A stretch of 64,000 nucleotides of DNA from JABAAE01 sp905480545. Its GTDB lineage: Bacteria; Planctomycetota; Planctomycetia; Pirellulales; Pirellulaceae. The first letter of the stretch is position 1. Each line of letters opens with the position of its first letter. Shown here one piece after another: positions 27,314 to 37,000 of this stretch. Where the stretch lies: assembly GCA_943788025.1 (NCBI GenBank), contig CALSOR010000002.1, positions 558,001-622,000 of the forward strand, read 5' to 3'. A program made the position numbers and the translations under genes. The notes below the pieces were generated by a model. The model worked only from the letters and a program-made list of their open reading frames with translations, did not search any database and was not told the origin of the DNA.

Positions 27314-29008
27314 ATGTATCGAAATTTTGCATTAGCAATGGTGCTGGTCATTTACCTCAATCAGATCGGAGCCGCCGATGACTGGGCACGCTTCCGCGGC
27401 CCTGAAGGTTCTGGAGTCGCGGTGGATTCGAATTCGTTGCCAACCGCATGGTCACCGTCTGCGAACTTAGCGTGGAAGACGCCGCTCCCTGGACCAGGAG
27501 CATCCAGTCCAATCATTGTCGGCGACAAAGCATTCGTCACCTGCTACTCCGGCTATGGGTTGATCCAAGAGAGCCCGGGCGACATCGAGCAACTTGTTCG
27601 TCATCTTGTTTGCATCGATGTAAAGTCAGGAAAGAAACTCTGGCAAAAAGATGTGAAAGCATCTTTACCCGAGGATCCCTACTCCGGCATCGGCGTAACG
27701 GCTCACGGATACGCTTCTCACACGCCTGTTTCCGACGGAAAAAACGTTTTCGCGTTTTTTGGCAAAAGCGGAGTTCACGCTTTTGATATGGATGGCAAAG
27801 CACTCTGGAACGCAGAAGTAGGCAAAGAATCTGACCCCGCTAAATGGGGTTCATCCTCCAGTCCAATCGTTTACAAAAACATCCTAATCGTGACCGCTTC
27901 GGCCGAAAGCCAATCCATTTTCGGTTTCGATAAAGATTCCGGCAAAGAACTTTGGCGTCAGGAAGCCAAAGGCCTTGATGGCATGTGGGGCACACCGACG
28001 TTGGTTAAAGTCGACGACAACCGGACCGACCTTGTCATGTGCGTTGCCAAAGAACTTTGGGGGCTTGATCCCATCAACGGAAAACTTCGATGGTTCGCTG
28101 ACGCGACCGGTTCTCAGCAAGCCTACTCCAGCGTTGTGCTGGATGGCAAACGGGTCTACGCATTCACCGGACGGGGTGGTGGCAGCATTGCACTCGATGC
28201 CGGTGGTAGCGGTGACATCAGCAAATCGAACACGGTTTGGACCGGACGCGACAACGCGAGCTTCTCATCGCCTATCCGTCACAAAAACAAGCTATACGTC
28301 GTCGCAAGCAGCATTCTAACGGTAGTCGACGCAAAAAGTGGAGAAAGACTTCAGCAACTTCGCCTTAAAGGCGGTCGAAAAACGGGAGGTCGTTTTGGCT
28401 CGCTCGACTATCCATCTCCTGTCGTGGTGGGTGACCGAATGTTTTATCTCAATGGCAGCGGACAGATGTTCGTCTTCTCACTTGGTGAAAAGCTGAAGCA
28501 AATTGCCTTAAATACCGTTACGACTGAAAAGGAAATTTTTTGGGGAACACCTGCGGTCAGTAACAATCAAATGATCCTTCGCAGTGCCAAATACCTTTAC
28601 TGTGTTGCTGACAAGGGTGACAAAGTAGAACCAAACGCGACTTTACTCGCAAAAGGTGGCGATGAACCCGCTCGACCGACACCACGTGCAGGCGGCGGCC
28701 GACCAGGTGGAGGACGTCAGTTTGATCCAATGAGCATGTTTAATGGAATGGACACAAACAAAGACGGAAAGGTTACGGAAAAAGAACTGGAAGGTAACCG
28801 AATGGCAGATCGGTTGAAGACATTGGATAAAAATGCTGATGGAGCGATTTCGAAAGACGAGTTCAGCTCGGGCATTTCAACCCTGTTCAGCCGCGGTGGT
28901 GGTGGAAATCGTGGTGGTGGTGGAAATCGTGGTGGTGGAAACTATGGAGGCCGCGGCAATGACACTCGACCAGATCGTCCGCAACGCCCTGAATCCGTCA
29001 AGAAGTAA
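27314..29008 (+). CDS. PQQ-like beta-propeller protein with EF-hand tail
   Basis: About 564 residues from ATG 27314 (ATG 27293 is an alternative). A signal peptide (MYRNFALAMVLVIYLNQIGA) precedes a BamB-like propeller: DWARFRGPEGSG, SGKKLWQKDV, DGKALWNAEVG and repeated W-motif blades. After a Gly/Pro/Arg-rich linker come two EF-hand loops, DTNKDGKVTEKE and DKNADGAISKDE, then a Gly/Asn/Arg-rich tail. Such proteins are abundant in planctomycetes and are exported; substrate or partner unknown. Calcium binding is predicted from the two intact loops. The tail contains an 18-bp repeat. Confidence 0.9.
   Translation: MYRNFALAMVLVIYLNQIGAADDWARFRGPEGSGVAVDSNSLPTAWSPSANLAWKTPLPGPGASSPIIVGDKAFVTCYSGYGLIQESPGDIEQLVRHLVCIDVKSGKKLWQKDVKASLPEDPYSGIGVTAHGYASHTPVSDGKNVFAFFGKSGVHAFDMDGKALWNAEVGKESDPAKWGSSSSPIVYKNILIVTASAESQSIFGFDKDSGKELWRQEAKGLDGMWGTPTLVKVDDNRTDLVMCVAKELWGLDPINGKLRWFADATGSQQAYSSVVLDGKRVYAFTGRGGGSIALDAGGSGDISKSNTVWTGRDNASFSSPIRHKNKLYVVASSILTVVDAKSGERLQQLRLKGGRKTGGRFGSLDYPSPVVVGDRMFYLNGSGQMFVFSLGEKLKQIALNTVTTEKEIFWGTPAVSNNQMILRSAKYLYCVADKGDKVEPNATLLAKGGDEPARPTPRAGGGRPGGGRQFDPMSMFNGMDTNKDGKVTEKELEGNRMADRLKTLDKNADGAISKDEFSSGISTLFSRGGGGNRGGGGNRGGGNYGGRGNDTRPDRPQRPESVKK
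28895..28942. repeat. 18-bp in-frame tandem repeat in the Gly-rich tail
   Basis: GGTGGTGGTGGAAATCGT at 28895-28912 and 28913-28930, then a shortened third copy. It encodes GGGGNR repeats. Confidence 0.95.
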
Positions 29009-29022
29009 ATCCGTTTTCAGTC

Positions 29023-29050
29023 GGCAATCGGCGTGCAAACGCCGATTGCC
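29023..29050. terminator. Hairpin between convergent genes
   Basis: A perfect 12-bp stem, GGCAATCGGCGT / ACGCCGATTGCC, with a GCAA loop. It lies between the convergent PQQ protein and diheme protein genes and could end transcripts from both, though no long T-run follows on either strand. Confidence 0.8.
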
Positions 29051-29085
29051 CTTGTTCTATTTCTTGGGAATCACCTTCGGTACAG

Positions 29086-30942
29086 TTACCGTTTTCGTTT
29101 CGTTCCGCGAATGACTTCTGACGGAGTACCACCGTAAATCACTGAGAAGGCGCGATTGAAATCATTTCCATTGCGAAGAGCTTTGATTAAATTGTTGAAT
29201 TTGCTGCGATTTCCCATCAGCTTTGAGACAAAAACGTAACCCGCTATTACAGCGTCTTCTGGTGGTAATTGGCCACGGACAAATTCGTCACCCGTTTGCA
29301 TCTTTGCCAGGACTTGAGGCCAACGCTCCTTCCAACCGAGAACTCGCGGATCCTTAGGAGCGGTTTTCTGCGCTGCCGCCCGCGCCGCACCTTCTGAAAA
29401 CCACGTCGGCGTTTCCACGCCAAGATTTGCAACAAGGACGCCTGCAATTTGCTGAGCAAGCATCGCTTCTTCGGAATACTCGTCATCGTTTCGAGGCAAA
29501 ATAATTGCCCCATAAGCGTTAACAATGTCGTATCGAAAATGACCTTTCCATTCTTTTGGTAGCTCTCGTCGCTCGACCATTTTTCCAAACTCACTGTAAT
29601 CGTAGCGTTGTTTAAACAAGTACAATGTTGCCCGGCCTTTGACCAACGGCCCCGATCCACCCAAGAACATTCGATTGATTTTGGGTGTTAGCTTTTCTGC
29701 AAGTTTTGCATAGTCATTCAAAACGGTTTCAGACATGTCGCCGAACAGAACAAAACTCTTCGTTTCGACCATGGTTGGGTCTGTGTTAGGCATGAACAGC
29801 TTCCAATTGGTCTTCGATGCAGCCAATCGGTCCGCCATCAATTCTTCGTGGGATGCCTTGGTCGCTTTGGCAAGCTCAAAAATCGGCTTGATGTCCTGGC
29901 GTTCGTCTTTTGCGTCGAAAGTGCCACCCTCCAAAATCCATTTTTCTATTTTGGCGATCTCCTCTGGCTTCAATGCCGGTCTTCTTGCGGGCATTCGCGC
30001 ACCACCTTCGCCTTTGATTCGTTTAACGAGAAGGCTTTCCGCCGGCTTTCCCTGAACAATAATTTGCCCGGTGTCGCCACCCCGGATCAGTTGTCGAAAA
30101 GTTGAAAGATTCAAACCGCCACTTGCGTTGTTCTGAATATCGTAATGGCATCCATTGCAATTTTTGATAAAGATCGGCGCGATATCGAATGCGAAACTGA
30201 CGGTCTCCTTTCCAGTTGCCATGACCACTTTGGCTTCGTCGACAACAGGCGCATCGGGGTCAGCCGCTTTTGCCAAGTCATTCAGGCTGACCGTCTTGTC
30301 CGCACCATCGTACTTCGCACCTTCCGCGATCCACTTTTTCAAAATCGCAACTTCCTCCGCTTTGACTTCTCCACTTGGTGGCATTTCACCGTCGTCGATC
30401 ACCTCAATCAACCGACTGCCGGTAGCGTCTCCTGGAAAAATTACCGTATTATTATTTTGCCCCCTCATCAGATTTTCAAATGTCGACATGCTAAACCGGC
30501 CTTGAGCCCGATTCACATGGCAACGACCGCAATTGCTGACCAAAATCGGTGCAACGGATTTTGAGAAACTAACGCCCATCGCAGCGTCACTGCCCGGTTT
30601 GGGTTTGGGCGGATTTAAGGGCTTTAGTGCAGGAAGTGTGTAACCTTCTAATTCCAGTAGCGAATGGGCTTTTTGTAATCGTGAGTAAGTCGGGCGTAAT
30701 GCCCGGATGACTTTCTGATCTCCAGAAGTTGTCAACGAGTCGATGTCCGCTTGGATGGTTTTGACCAATGCTGCACAATCCTTCAGCTTTTTCGACCCGT
30801 AAAGCTTTCCAGCTTCCACCATTTGATTGTTGATTTTTGTAATCGCCTGACGCTGCGCCGCAGTTTGTCCGCTGCAAATGTTTGCACCAAATAACAGCAA
30901 AGCAAAAGCAATGACAAAACAGCTCGATTGGGTCAGACGCAC
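29086..30942 (-). CDS. Exported diheme planctomycete cytochrome c protein with peptidase-MA-like tail
   Basis: About 618 residues from the GTG at 30942, which has GGAG six bases upstream; ATG at 31014 would extend it. A signal peptide (about 1-26, ending ICSGQ) is followed by two planctomycete cytochrome c domains, CGRCH and CNGCH (about residues 138-142 and 262-266), each with the EMPPSGE- or RMPARRP-type segment downstream. The last 230 residues (KSFVLFGDMSE, YGAIILPRNDDEYSEEAML, PTWFSEGAARAAA) resemble a peptidase-MA/DUF1570 fold, but the zinc HExxH is replaced by AQQIAGVL, so it is probably not a protease. Function unknown. Confidence 0.82.
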   Translation of the reverse strand: MRLTQSSCFVIAFALLLFGANICSGQTAAQRQAITKINNQMVEAGKLYGSKKLKDCAALVKTIQADIDSLTTSGDQKVIRALRPTYSRLQKAHSLLELEGYTLPALKPLNPPKPKPGSDAAMGVSFSKSVAPILVSNCGRCHVNRAQGRFSMSTFENLMRGQNNNTVIFPGDATGSRLIEVIDDGEMPPSGEVKAEEVAILKKWIAEGAKYDGADKTVSLNDLAKAADPDAPVVDEAKVVMATGKETVSFAFDIAPIFIKNCNGCHYDIQNNASGGLNLSTFRQLIRGGDTGQIIVQGKPAESLLVKRIKGEGGARMPARRPALKPEEIAKIEKWILEGGTFDAKDERQDIKPIFELAKATKASHEELMADRLAASKTNWKLFMPNTDPTMVETKSFVLFGDMSETVLNDYAKLAEKLTPKINRMFLGGSGPLVKGRATLYLFKQRYDYSEFGKMVERRELPKEWKGHFRYDIVNAYGAIILPRNDDEYSEEAMLAQQIAGVLVANLGVETPTWFSEGAARAAAQKTAPKDPRVLGWKERWPQVLAKMQTGDEFVRGQLPPEDAVIAGYVFVSKLMGNRSKFNNLIKALRNGNDFNRAFSVIYGGTPSEVIRGTKRKR

Positions 30943-31240
30943 TTTGAACTCCGCTGAAAAACTGAAACTAGACTGGATAAAGCAAGCAATGATTGATTTC
31001 GATGCGGGCTTCAACCGCTAAGATTATTATAAGTTGCTCTTGAAAATCGCGAAACTTCCGCGAGGACGTTTTCGAACATGGATACGAAGGTAGTCATTTT
31101 CGGGCAAGGTTGAATTGTTGCCAACGCGGCCTGTTCACCTTTAAAAATGCCACGCAAGTGCGTATGGACACCGAAATATTACTTCTTAAAAACGAATAAT
31201 GCCTCAAAAAGTACTCCGAGAACGCGACCGAAAACGTTTT

Positions 31241-31924
31241 TTATGCGTGGTGCCGCTTGCGTGCCTTCAACTTTCGCTTGAAAAAATATTCGTCGGAACG
31301 TGATTGCTTGTAGCCGTATTCGACAGCAAACCATTCTGCAAACCGCTCGCGGTCCTCATAACCGGTATTCCGATCGTCAAGCAAATGCCCCAATTCGTGT
31401 ATCAAGATGTTGTTTAAATAAAAATCTCGAGCCGTTTTCTCAGTCCAAGCCAATGTCCATGTCTCATCGACTGCATCGTGCGTCCATTTACCGCCATACA
31501 TCTTGGTTTCAACCAATAAACGAGGCGATGGCGGGGCTCCATAGGTCTCAACAAACGCTTCATTGAGTGGGTAAAGATACAACGCCGTCCCCCACTGCAT
31601 CCCGTAGCAGGGAAAGCTCTTTTTCTTTTTGGTAATCCGCCCAAGTTGGACGACATCAAGATCAGCGAGCATCTCCGGTGGAAGAAGTGCAAGCCGGTTG
31701 GCGACTTCAGCTGATGTCACAACGTGGACAAGTCCAATACCTGGGTCCTTTTCAATGATCCGATAGCCGTCTTTTTCCCCTTCGACCGGTTCATACCAAT
31801 CTTCATTCGGAAAGAAAGAACGTTTTGCCTCAGATTGTGCAAAACGATTCCGATTCCGCGGGACACCGTAAGACATCCGCTTTTTGCTGCGGCGAAAAGC
31901 GTGATTTTTTTTTGAACTCGACAT
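31241..31924 (-). CDS. Small predicted metallopeptidase-like protein (HELGH)
   Basis: 227 residues, no signal peptide, with a very basic N-terminus (SSSKKNHAFRRSKKR). The zinc motif HELGH (H176, E177, H180) is followed by GYEDRERFAEWFAVEYG, which offers a third acidic ligand, as in zincin peptidases such as ImmA/SprT-like families. I cannot place it in a named family. Possible roles include regulated proteolysis of a repressor. It is upstream of and on the same strand as the diheme gene, but about 300 bp separates them, so an operon is uncertain. Confidence 0.6.
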   Translation of the reverse strand: MSSSKKNHAFRRSKKRMSYGVPRNRNRFAQSEAKRSFFPNEDWYEPVEGEKDGYRIIEKDPGIGLVHVVTSAEVANRLALLPPEMLADLDVVQLGRITKKKKSFPCYGMQWGTALYLYPLNEAFVETYGAPPSPRLLVETKMYGGKWTHDAVDETWTLAWTEKTARDFYLNNILIHELGHLLDDRNTGYEDRERFAEWFAVEYGYKQSRSDEYFFKRKLKARKRHHA

Positions 31925-32325
31925 CGCTATTCCATTCAGAAAACGGTCTGCGACATCCCTGGCGATTGTATTCAGCGACGATTGCTGAATCGAAACTATT
32001 TCTCCTTCAACAATAGTAGGCAGCGGGACGGCCCGAATTCAAGAATCAAATCTCAAGCCCATGGTCCGACGCTGGAATCCGCCCACGGAACTGCGACTCG
32101 ATTCGAGTTTGCGGAGGATGCCGATCATTGCGACTGCGACAAAAACCCGGATCGTGCCGATTAGTCGATCATTGCCCGTGCGTCCATCCGCCAAAGGACG
32201 CTTTGTAAAACTGAAGTGCTAGCACCTCGGTTGACAACTTCAGAGGTGGCGACCAGCGGTGGAAATCCGAAAAATCCCATTGCTGTCCAGTCACTTTGGG
32301 TTCGACACTCGGTTGGAACCGTTAC
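31925..32325. other. Intergenic region without recognised gene
   Basis: About 400 bp between two minus-strand genes. A short stem, CTGAAGT / ACTTCAG (32209-32243), could form the end of the kinase transcript. No ORF is convincing. Confidence 0.45.
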
Positions 32326-33825
32326 TCATCCGCCCAGTAGGCTCAACCAATCCAGAACCAGGATGGTGAATGCGGACGATGCAAAAACAGAAACGAGAAT
32401 CATAATCATCAACACGACGGGTGTGATTTCGATCGTTTTGCGAGACATCGATCCAGGATTGCTTGGCTGAGAACCGTTGGACGGCAAGCCTGCAGCGGGC
32501 ACATCGGATAAAGATTGGCTTGACTGAGAGTGAATTTCCGAACCGGCAACAATGTCGGAAAAAGAAACTGCATTGAGTCGGATTTTGGAATGTGATCCGC
32601 TTCTGGAAGGCGACACATTCTTCACCGAATCATCGTCGGAAACCGCCACCGTTTCATTAGGGGAAGCAGGCGCGGGATTTTTTTCACGATCAACCGTTGA
32701 CGGATCGAATGCAGCAGAGCCATCGACAATCGGCGTGCCCTCATTCGAAGCGTTTAAGGAGGCCTGCTTCACAACCACCGCTGGAGTCCTTCCAGCCAAC
32801 CAATCAGACAAAACTTGATTGACTTCATTACAACTTTGCGGCCGGTCATCAGGATCTTTTTCCATCATCCGATCGAGTATTTTTTGAAGCGAGTCAGGGC
32901 AATCGTTTCGGTATTCTGAAATTTTCTTGGGGCTACGAGTTTGATGCATGCTGATACGTTGTGCGAGGGTTCCCTCATTAAACGGTGGCTCACCAGCGAG
33001 CATAAAAAACAGAGTGCACCCCAAACCGTAGATATCGGCGCGGTGATCAACGGTATGACTGTTCATCGCTTGCTCAGGTGCCAAGTAATCAGCGGTACCC
33101 AGGATCTTTTCGTTGTACTCCAACGTTAACGAATACTCGTCTTCCTTGAAGAGCGCCAAACCGAGATCAAGGATTTTGACTTCGTTATTTTTATCGACCA
33201 ACAAGTTACCCGGTTTCACATCACGATGAATCACGCCTTCGTCATGAGCAAACTGCAGAGCATTCGCCGCCTGGGCGATATAACTGGCTGCATCACGCGG
33301 GTTGACCTTGCCATCTTGTTCAATAATTTTCCCGACGTCCCGACCATCGACGAACTCCATGATCAGATAATGCGTTTCACTTTCTTCGTCATGATCGACG
33401 TCGAATGCCCGGACGATGTTGGGATGATTCAATGAGGCGGATGCCCGGGCTTCGATGTAGAATCGTTCGAGATAAGTCTTATCGGAAACCCGCTTTCGAG
33501 GCAGAACCTTAATCGCACGTCGCTGGTGCATTTGGACGTGTTCGACCAAGTACACGCTGCTCATGCCACCCGTTCCGATGTGGCCAAGGATTTTGTACTT
33601 GCCCAGAAAGAAGCCTTTGTACTTTTGGCTGAGCAATTTCTCGGATTGCCATTTGGTAATCATCTCCATTTCAATGAGACGATTCATCACGAATTTGGTA
33701 TCGGCCAATGGCTCGCCACCGTTCTCTTGCTTGAGCCTGGTTAGCGAATCGCGCAGCACATTATCCGGAATGAGTCCGCTTTTTTGTAAAAGCTCTACAA
33801 AACGTTTGACGCTAATTTTCGCCAT
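32326..33825 (-). CDS. Membrane-anchored Ser/Thr protein kinase
   Basis: About 499 residues from ATG 33825 (33831 possible). A short N-terminal helical region precedes a PknB-like kinase domain (about 78-345): ILGHIGTGGMSSVYLVEH glycine loop, AIKVL lysine, VIHRDVKPGNLLVDK catalytic loop and ILDLGLALF, with DLG in place of DFG as in many planctomycete kinases. A Ser/Pro-rich linker leads to one C-terminal transmembrane helix (VVLMIMILVSVFASSAFTI) with almost nothing beyond it. Substrates are unknown. It is divergent from the UvrA gene. Confidence 0.95.
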   Translation of the reverse strand: MAKISVKRFVELLQKSGLIPDNVLRDSLTRLKQENGGEPLADTKFVMNRLIEMEMITKWQSEKLLSQKYKGFFLGKYKILGHIGTGGMSSVYLVEHVQMHQRRAIKVLPRKRVSDKTYLERFYIEARASASLNHPNIVRAFDVDHDEESETHYLIMEFVDGRDVGKIIEQDGKVNPRDAASYIAQAANALQFAHDEGVIHRDVKPGNLLVDKNNEVKILDLGLALFKEDEYSLTLEYNEKILGTADYLAPEQAMNSHTVDHRADIYGLGCTLFFMLAGEPPFNEGTLAQRISMHQTRSPKKISEYRNDCPDSLQKILDRMMEKDPDDRPQSCNEVNQVLSDWLAGRTPAVVVKQASLNASNEGTPIVDGSAAFDPSTVDREKNPAPASPNETVAVSDDDSVKNVSPSRSGSHSKIRLNAVSFSDIVAGSEIHSQSSQSLSDVPAAGLPSNGSQPSNPGSMSRKTIEITPVVLMIMILVSVFASSAFTILVLDWLSLLGG

Positions 33826-34082
33826 AACCATCCGGGAAAAGCATTAGAGAAGCGTACATCCTGTCCCGCCCTAGCCAAAGATCGTACCAACACCTTTATC
33901 TTAGCCTCGAATCAAGGAAACGTCATGTGATCTTTGAGATATTGAGGTTTGTGGAAGTTTGAGCGAGCAATGAATAGGGTAAAGAACAGAATTGTCCGAT
34001 TTTTCATAGACTAAATGACGCGCCATTCGCATATTGGGCAGAACGAGTAAAATATCCTGTTTCGAAATTGCCCGGATAGAAG

Positions 34083-37000
34083 ATGCCCGTTTCCGATATT
34101 GTCATCAAAGGTGCACGTGAACATAACCTACAGGATGTAAGCGTCACCCTCCCGCGGAACCAGTTGATTTGCCTTACGGGCGTGAGTGGAAGTGGTAAAA
34201 GTTCGCTAGCATTCGATACTCTGTATGCCGAAGGCCAACGCCGCTACATCGAATCACTCTCCAGTTTTGCGCGTCAATTTCTAGGGCAAATGCCCAAACC
34301 GGATGTCGATCTGATCTCTGGATTGAGTCCATCGATTTCGATTTCGCAAAAATCTGCCGGCAATAATCCGCGATCGACGGTCGGAACGATTACGGAAATC
34401 TACGACTACTTGCGGGTCCTTTTTGCTCGTGTCGGTTCTGGGCATTGTCCAAAATGTGGTGATCCGATCACGGCTCAGTCGCGAGATGAAATCATCGGAC
34501 GAATTTCACGATTCGAAAAAAACGCAAAGTACATGATTCTGTCCCCCATCGTGCGAGCCCAAAAAGGTGCTCATCGCGATCTGTTTGAGGATCTTTTGAA
34601 GCAAGGATTCGTCCGAGCCCGAGTAAACGGCGAAGTCGTTGCACTAAGCGAAGATCACAACCTTGACCGCCAACTGCGCCACAATATCGAAGTCGTGATT
34701 GATCGACTGGTCAACAAAGGCAACATTCGCGGTCGACTCTCCGAAGCAGTCGACCTTGCTTTGAAGATCGGCAAAGGCAACTTGATTGCCATGATTGAGA
34801 ATGACGATGCACCGACCGGTGAAGACGACATCGACGCAAAAAAACCATCACATTCCGATGCTGTTTTTAGTGCTGATTACGCATGCGTAAAATGTGGCAT
34901 CAGTTTCGATCCGCCGACACCGCAAATGTTCAGTTTCAACAGTCCGCAGGGCATGTGTCTGACCTGTGACGGGCTTGGCGACTTGTTTTCATTTGATCCA
35001 GAACTCTTGATCCCTGATCATACCAAGAGCTTTAAAGATGGCGCGATTCCGTTGATTGGTGACTGGAAAGAAGTCGGTCGCTGGAAACGTCACATTTATG
35101 AAGGCGTTGCAGAATCACTTGAACGTTCGCAAGAACTTCCGACCGACCACATGCTTGAGACGCCTTGGGAGCAACTGGATGAAGAACTGCAACAAGCGTG
35201 GCTATATGGCACAGGCGATTTGCATGTGACATTCACGTGGCGTGGCGGAAGCTCGCCGATGAAATACGGTGGAACTTTTGACGGCGTCATTCCCGATTTG
35301 ATGTCAAAATATCAAGAGTTGAAAAGCAAACCGGCGATGCGGAAGTACGAAGAGTTCATGTCGAACATTCGTTGCCCGGAATGCGATGGCGAGCGGCTTT
35401 CAGAGCAGGCTCGAAGCGTAAAGCTGAAGTCAGGCCATAAAGACTTTTCCCAAGCCCCACTTTTGACTTTGCCGGAGATTGTCTCACTTCCAGTCAGTGA
35501 CGCAGCTGAATTCTTTTCACAGATCGAATTGGATGAAACCAGGGCTTTTATTGCAACGGAAGCCTTGAAAGAAGTTCGAAATCGACTGGGATTCTTGCTG
35601 AACGTAGGACTGGAGTATCTAACACTTGATCGCAGTGCACCAACACTATCTGGCGGTGAAGCACAACGCATTCGGCTAGCTGGGCAAATCGGAAGTGGAC
35701 TCGTCGGAGTGCTTTACATTCTTGATGAGCCGTCCATTGGCCTGCATGCACGGGACAATGACCGATTGATTTCGACGCTGCTGAAACTGCGTGACATGGG
35801 CAATACCGTTGTTGTCGTTGAGCATGACGAGGACACCATGTGGGCTTCCGATCACATTATCGATTTTGGTCCTGGACCTGGTATTCGCGGTGGTGAGGTT
35901 GTGGTTGAAGGATCACCTGCCGATGTGATCAAATCAAAGCGGAGTCTGACGGGGCAGTTCCTCAATCGGACAATGACGGTTCCACGCCGCGAACAGTCTC
36001 GGGGCGCAAAAGAGGGGCAGTACCTCCGAATTCATGGAGCCAAGCACAACAACCTCAAGGACGTCACCGCGGAAATTCCTCTGGGAAGTTTTGTGTGCAT
36101 TACCGGCGTTTCCGGGTCTGGAAAGAGCTCATTGGTGAACGGCATTTTGGTCGAAGCCCTCCGCCGCGATCTAAATCGCGGTTTAGGCGAGCCAGGTGAG
36201 CATGACGAAATCACTGGCCTGGAATATCTCGATAAGCTGATCGCAATTGACCAAAGCCCGATCGGCCGAACACCTCGAAGCAATCCGGGAACCTATATTA
36301 AAGTTTTTGACGAAATCCGGTCATTGTTTGCCCAACTTCCTGATTCCAAAAAACGAGGATTTAAACCGGGACGTTTCAGTTTCAATGTAAAGGGCGGCCG
36401 CTGCGAAGCCTGTGAGGGAAACGGCGCGAACAAATTGGAGATGGATTTCCTGGCTGACATTTGGGTGACGTGCCAAGTTTGTCAGGGCAATCGTTTTAAT
36501 CACGAAACGTTGCAGGTGAAATTCAAAGACCACAATATCGCGGAAATTCTCGATATGGAGGTCGGACACGCTCTCGAATTGTTCGAAAACATCCCAAAGA
36601 TTTACGACAAACTTCTTACCGTAAAAAATGTCGGTCTGGATTATCTAAAAATCGGCCAACCGTCACCAACATTGTCAGGTGGTGAAGCACAGCGAATCAA
36701 GTTAGCCCGAGAATTGGTCAAGAAGAGCACCGGTCAAACTCTCTATTTGCTGGACGAGCCGACCACCGGCCTGCATTTTGCAGACATTCGGTTGCTCGTC
36801 GACGTATTGCAACAATTTGCTGATGCAGGCAACACGGTCTTGGTGGTTGAGCATAACCTCGACGTGATCCAAACCGCCGACTGGATTATCGACATCGGTC
36901 CGGAGGGAGGATCGGGTGGCGGAAATATCGTCGTTGCCGGTCCGCCAGAAAAAGTTGCTGAATGCAAGGAATCATACACCGGTCGAGCATTAAAAAAATA

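Noticed and set aside
32036..32164. Plus-strand reading ending CDCDKNPDRAD as a possible small metal-binding protein
   Set aside because: No start context, no conservation evidence and simple composition; judged chance.
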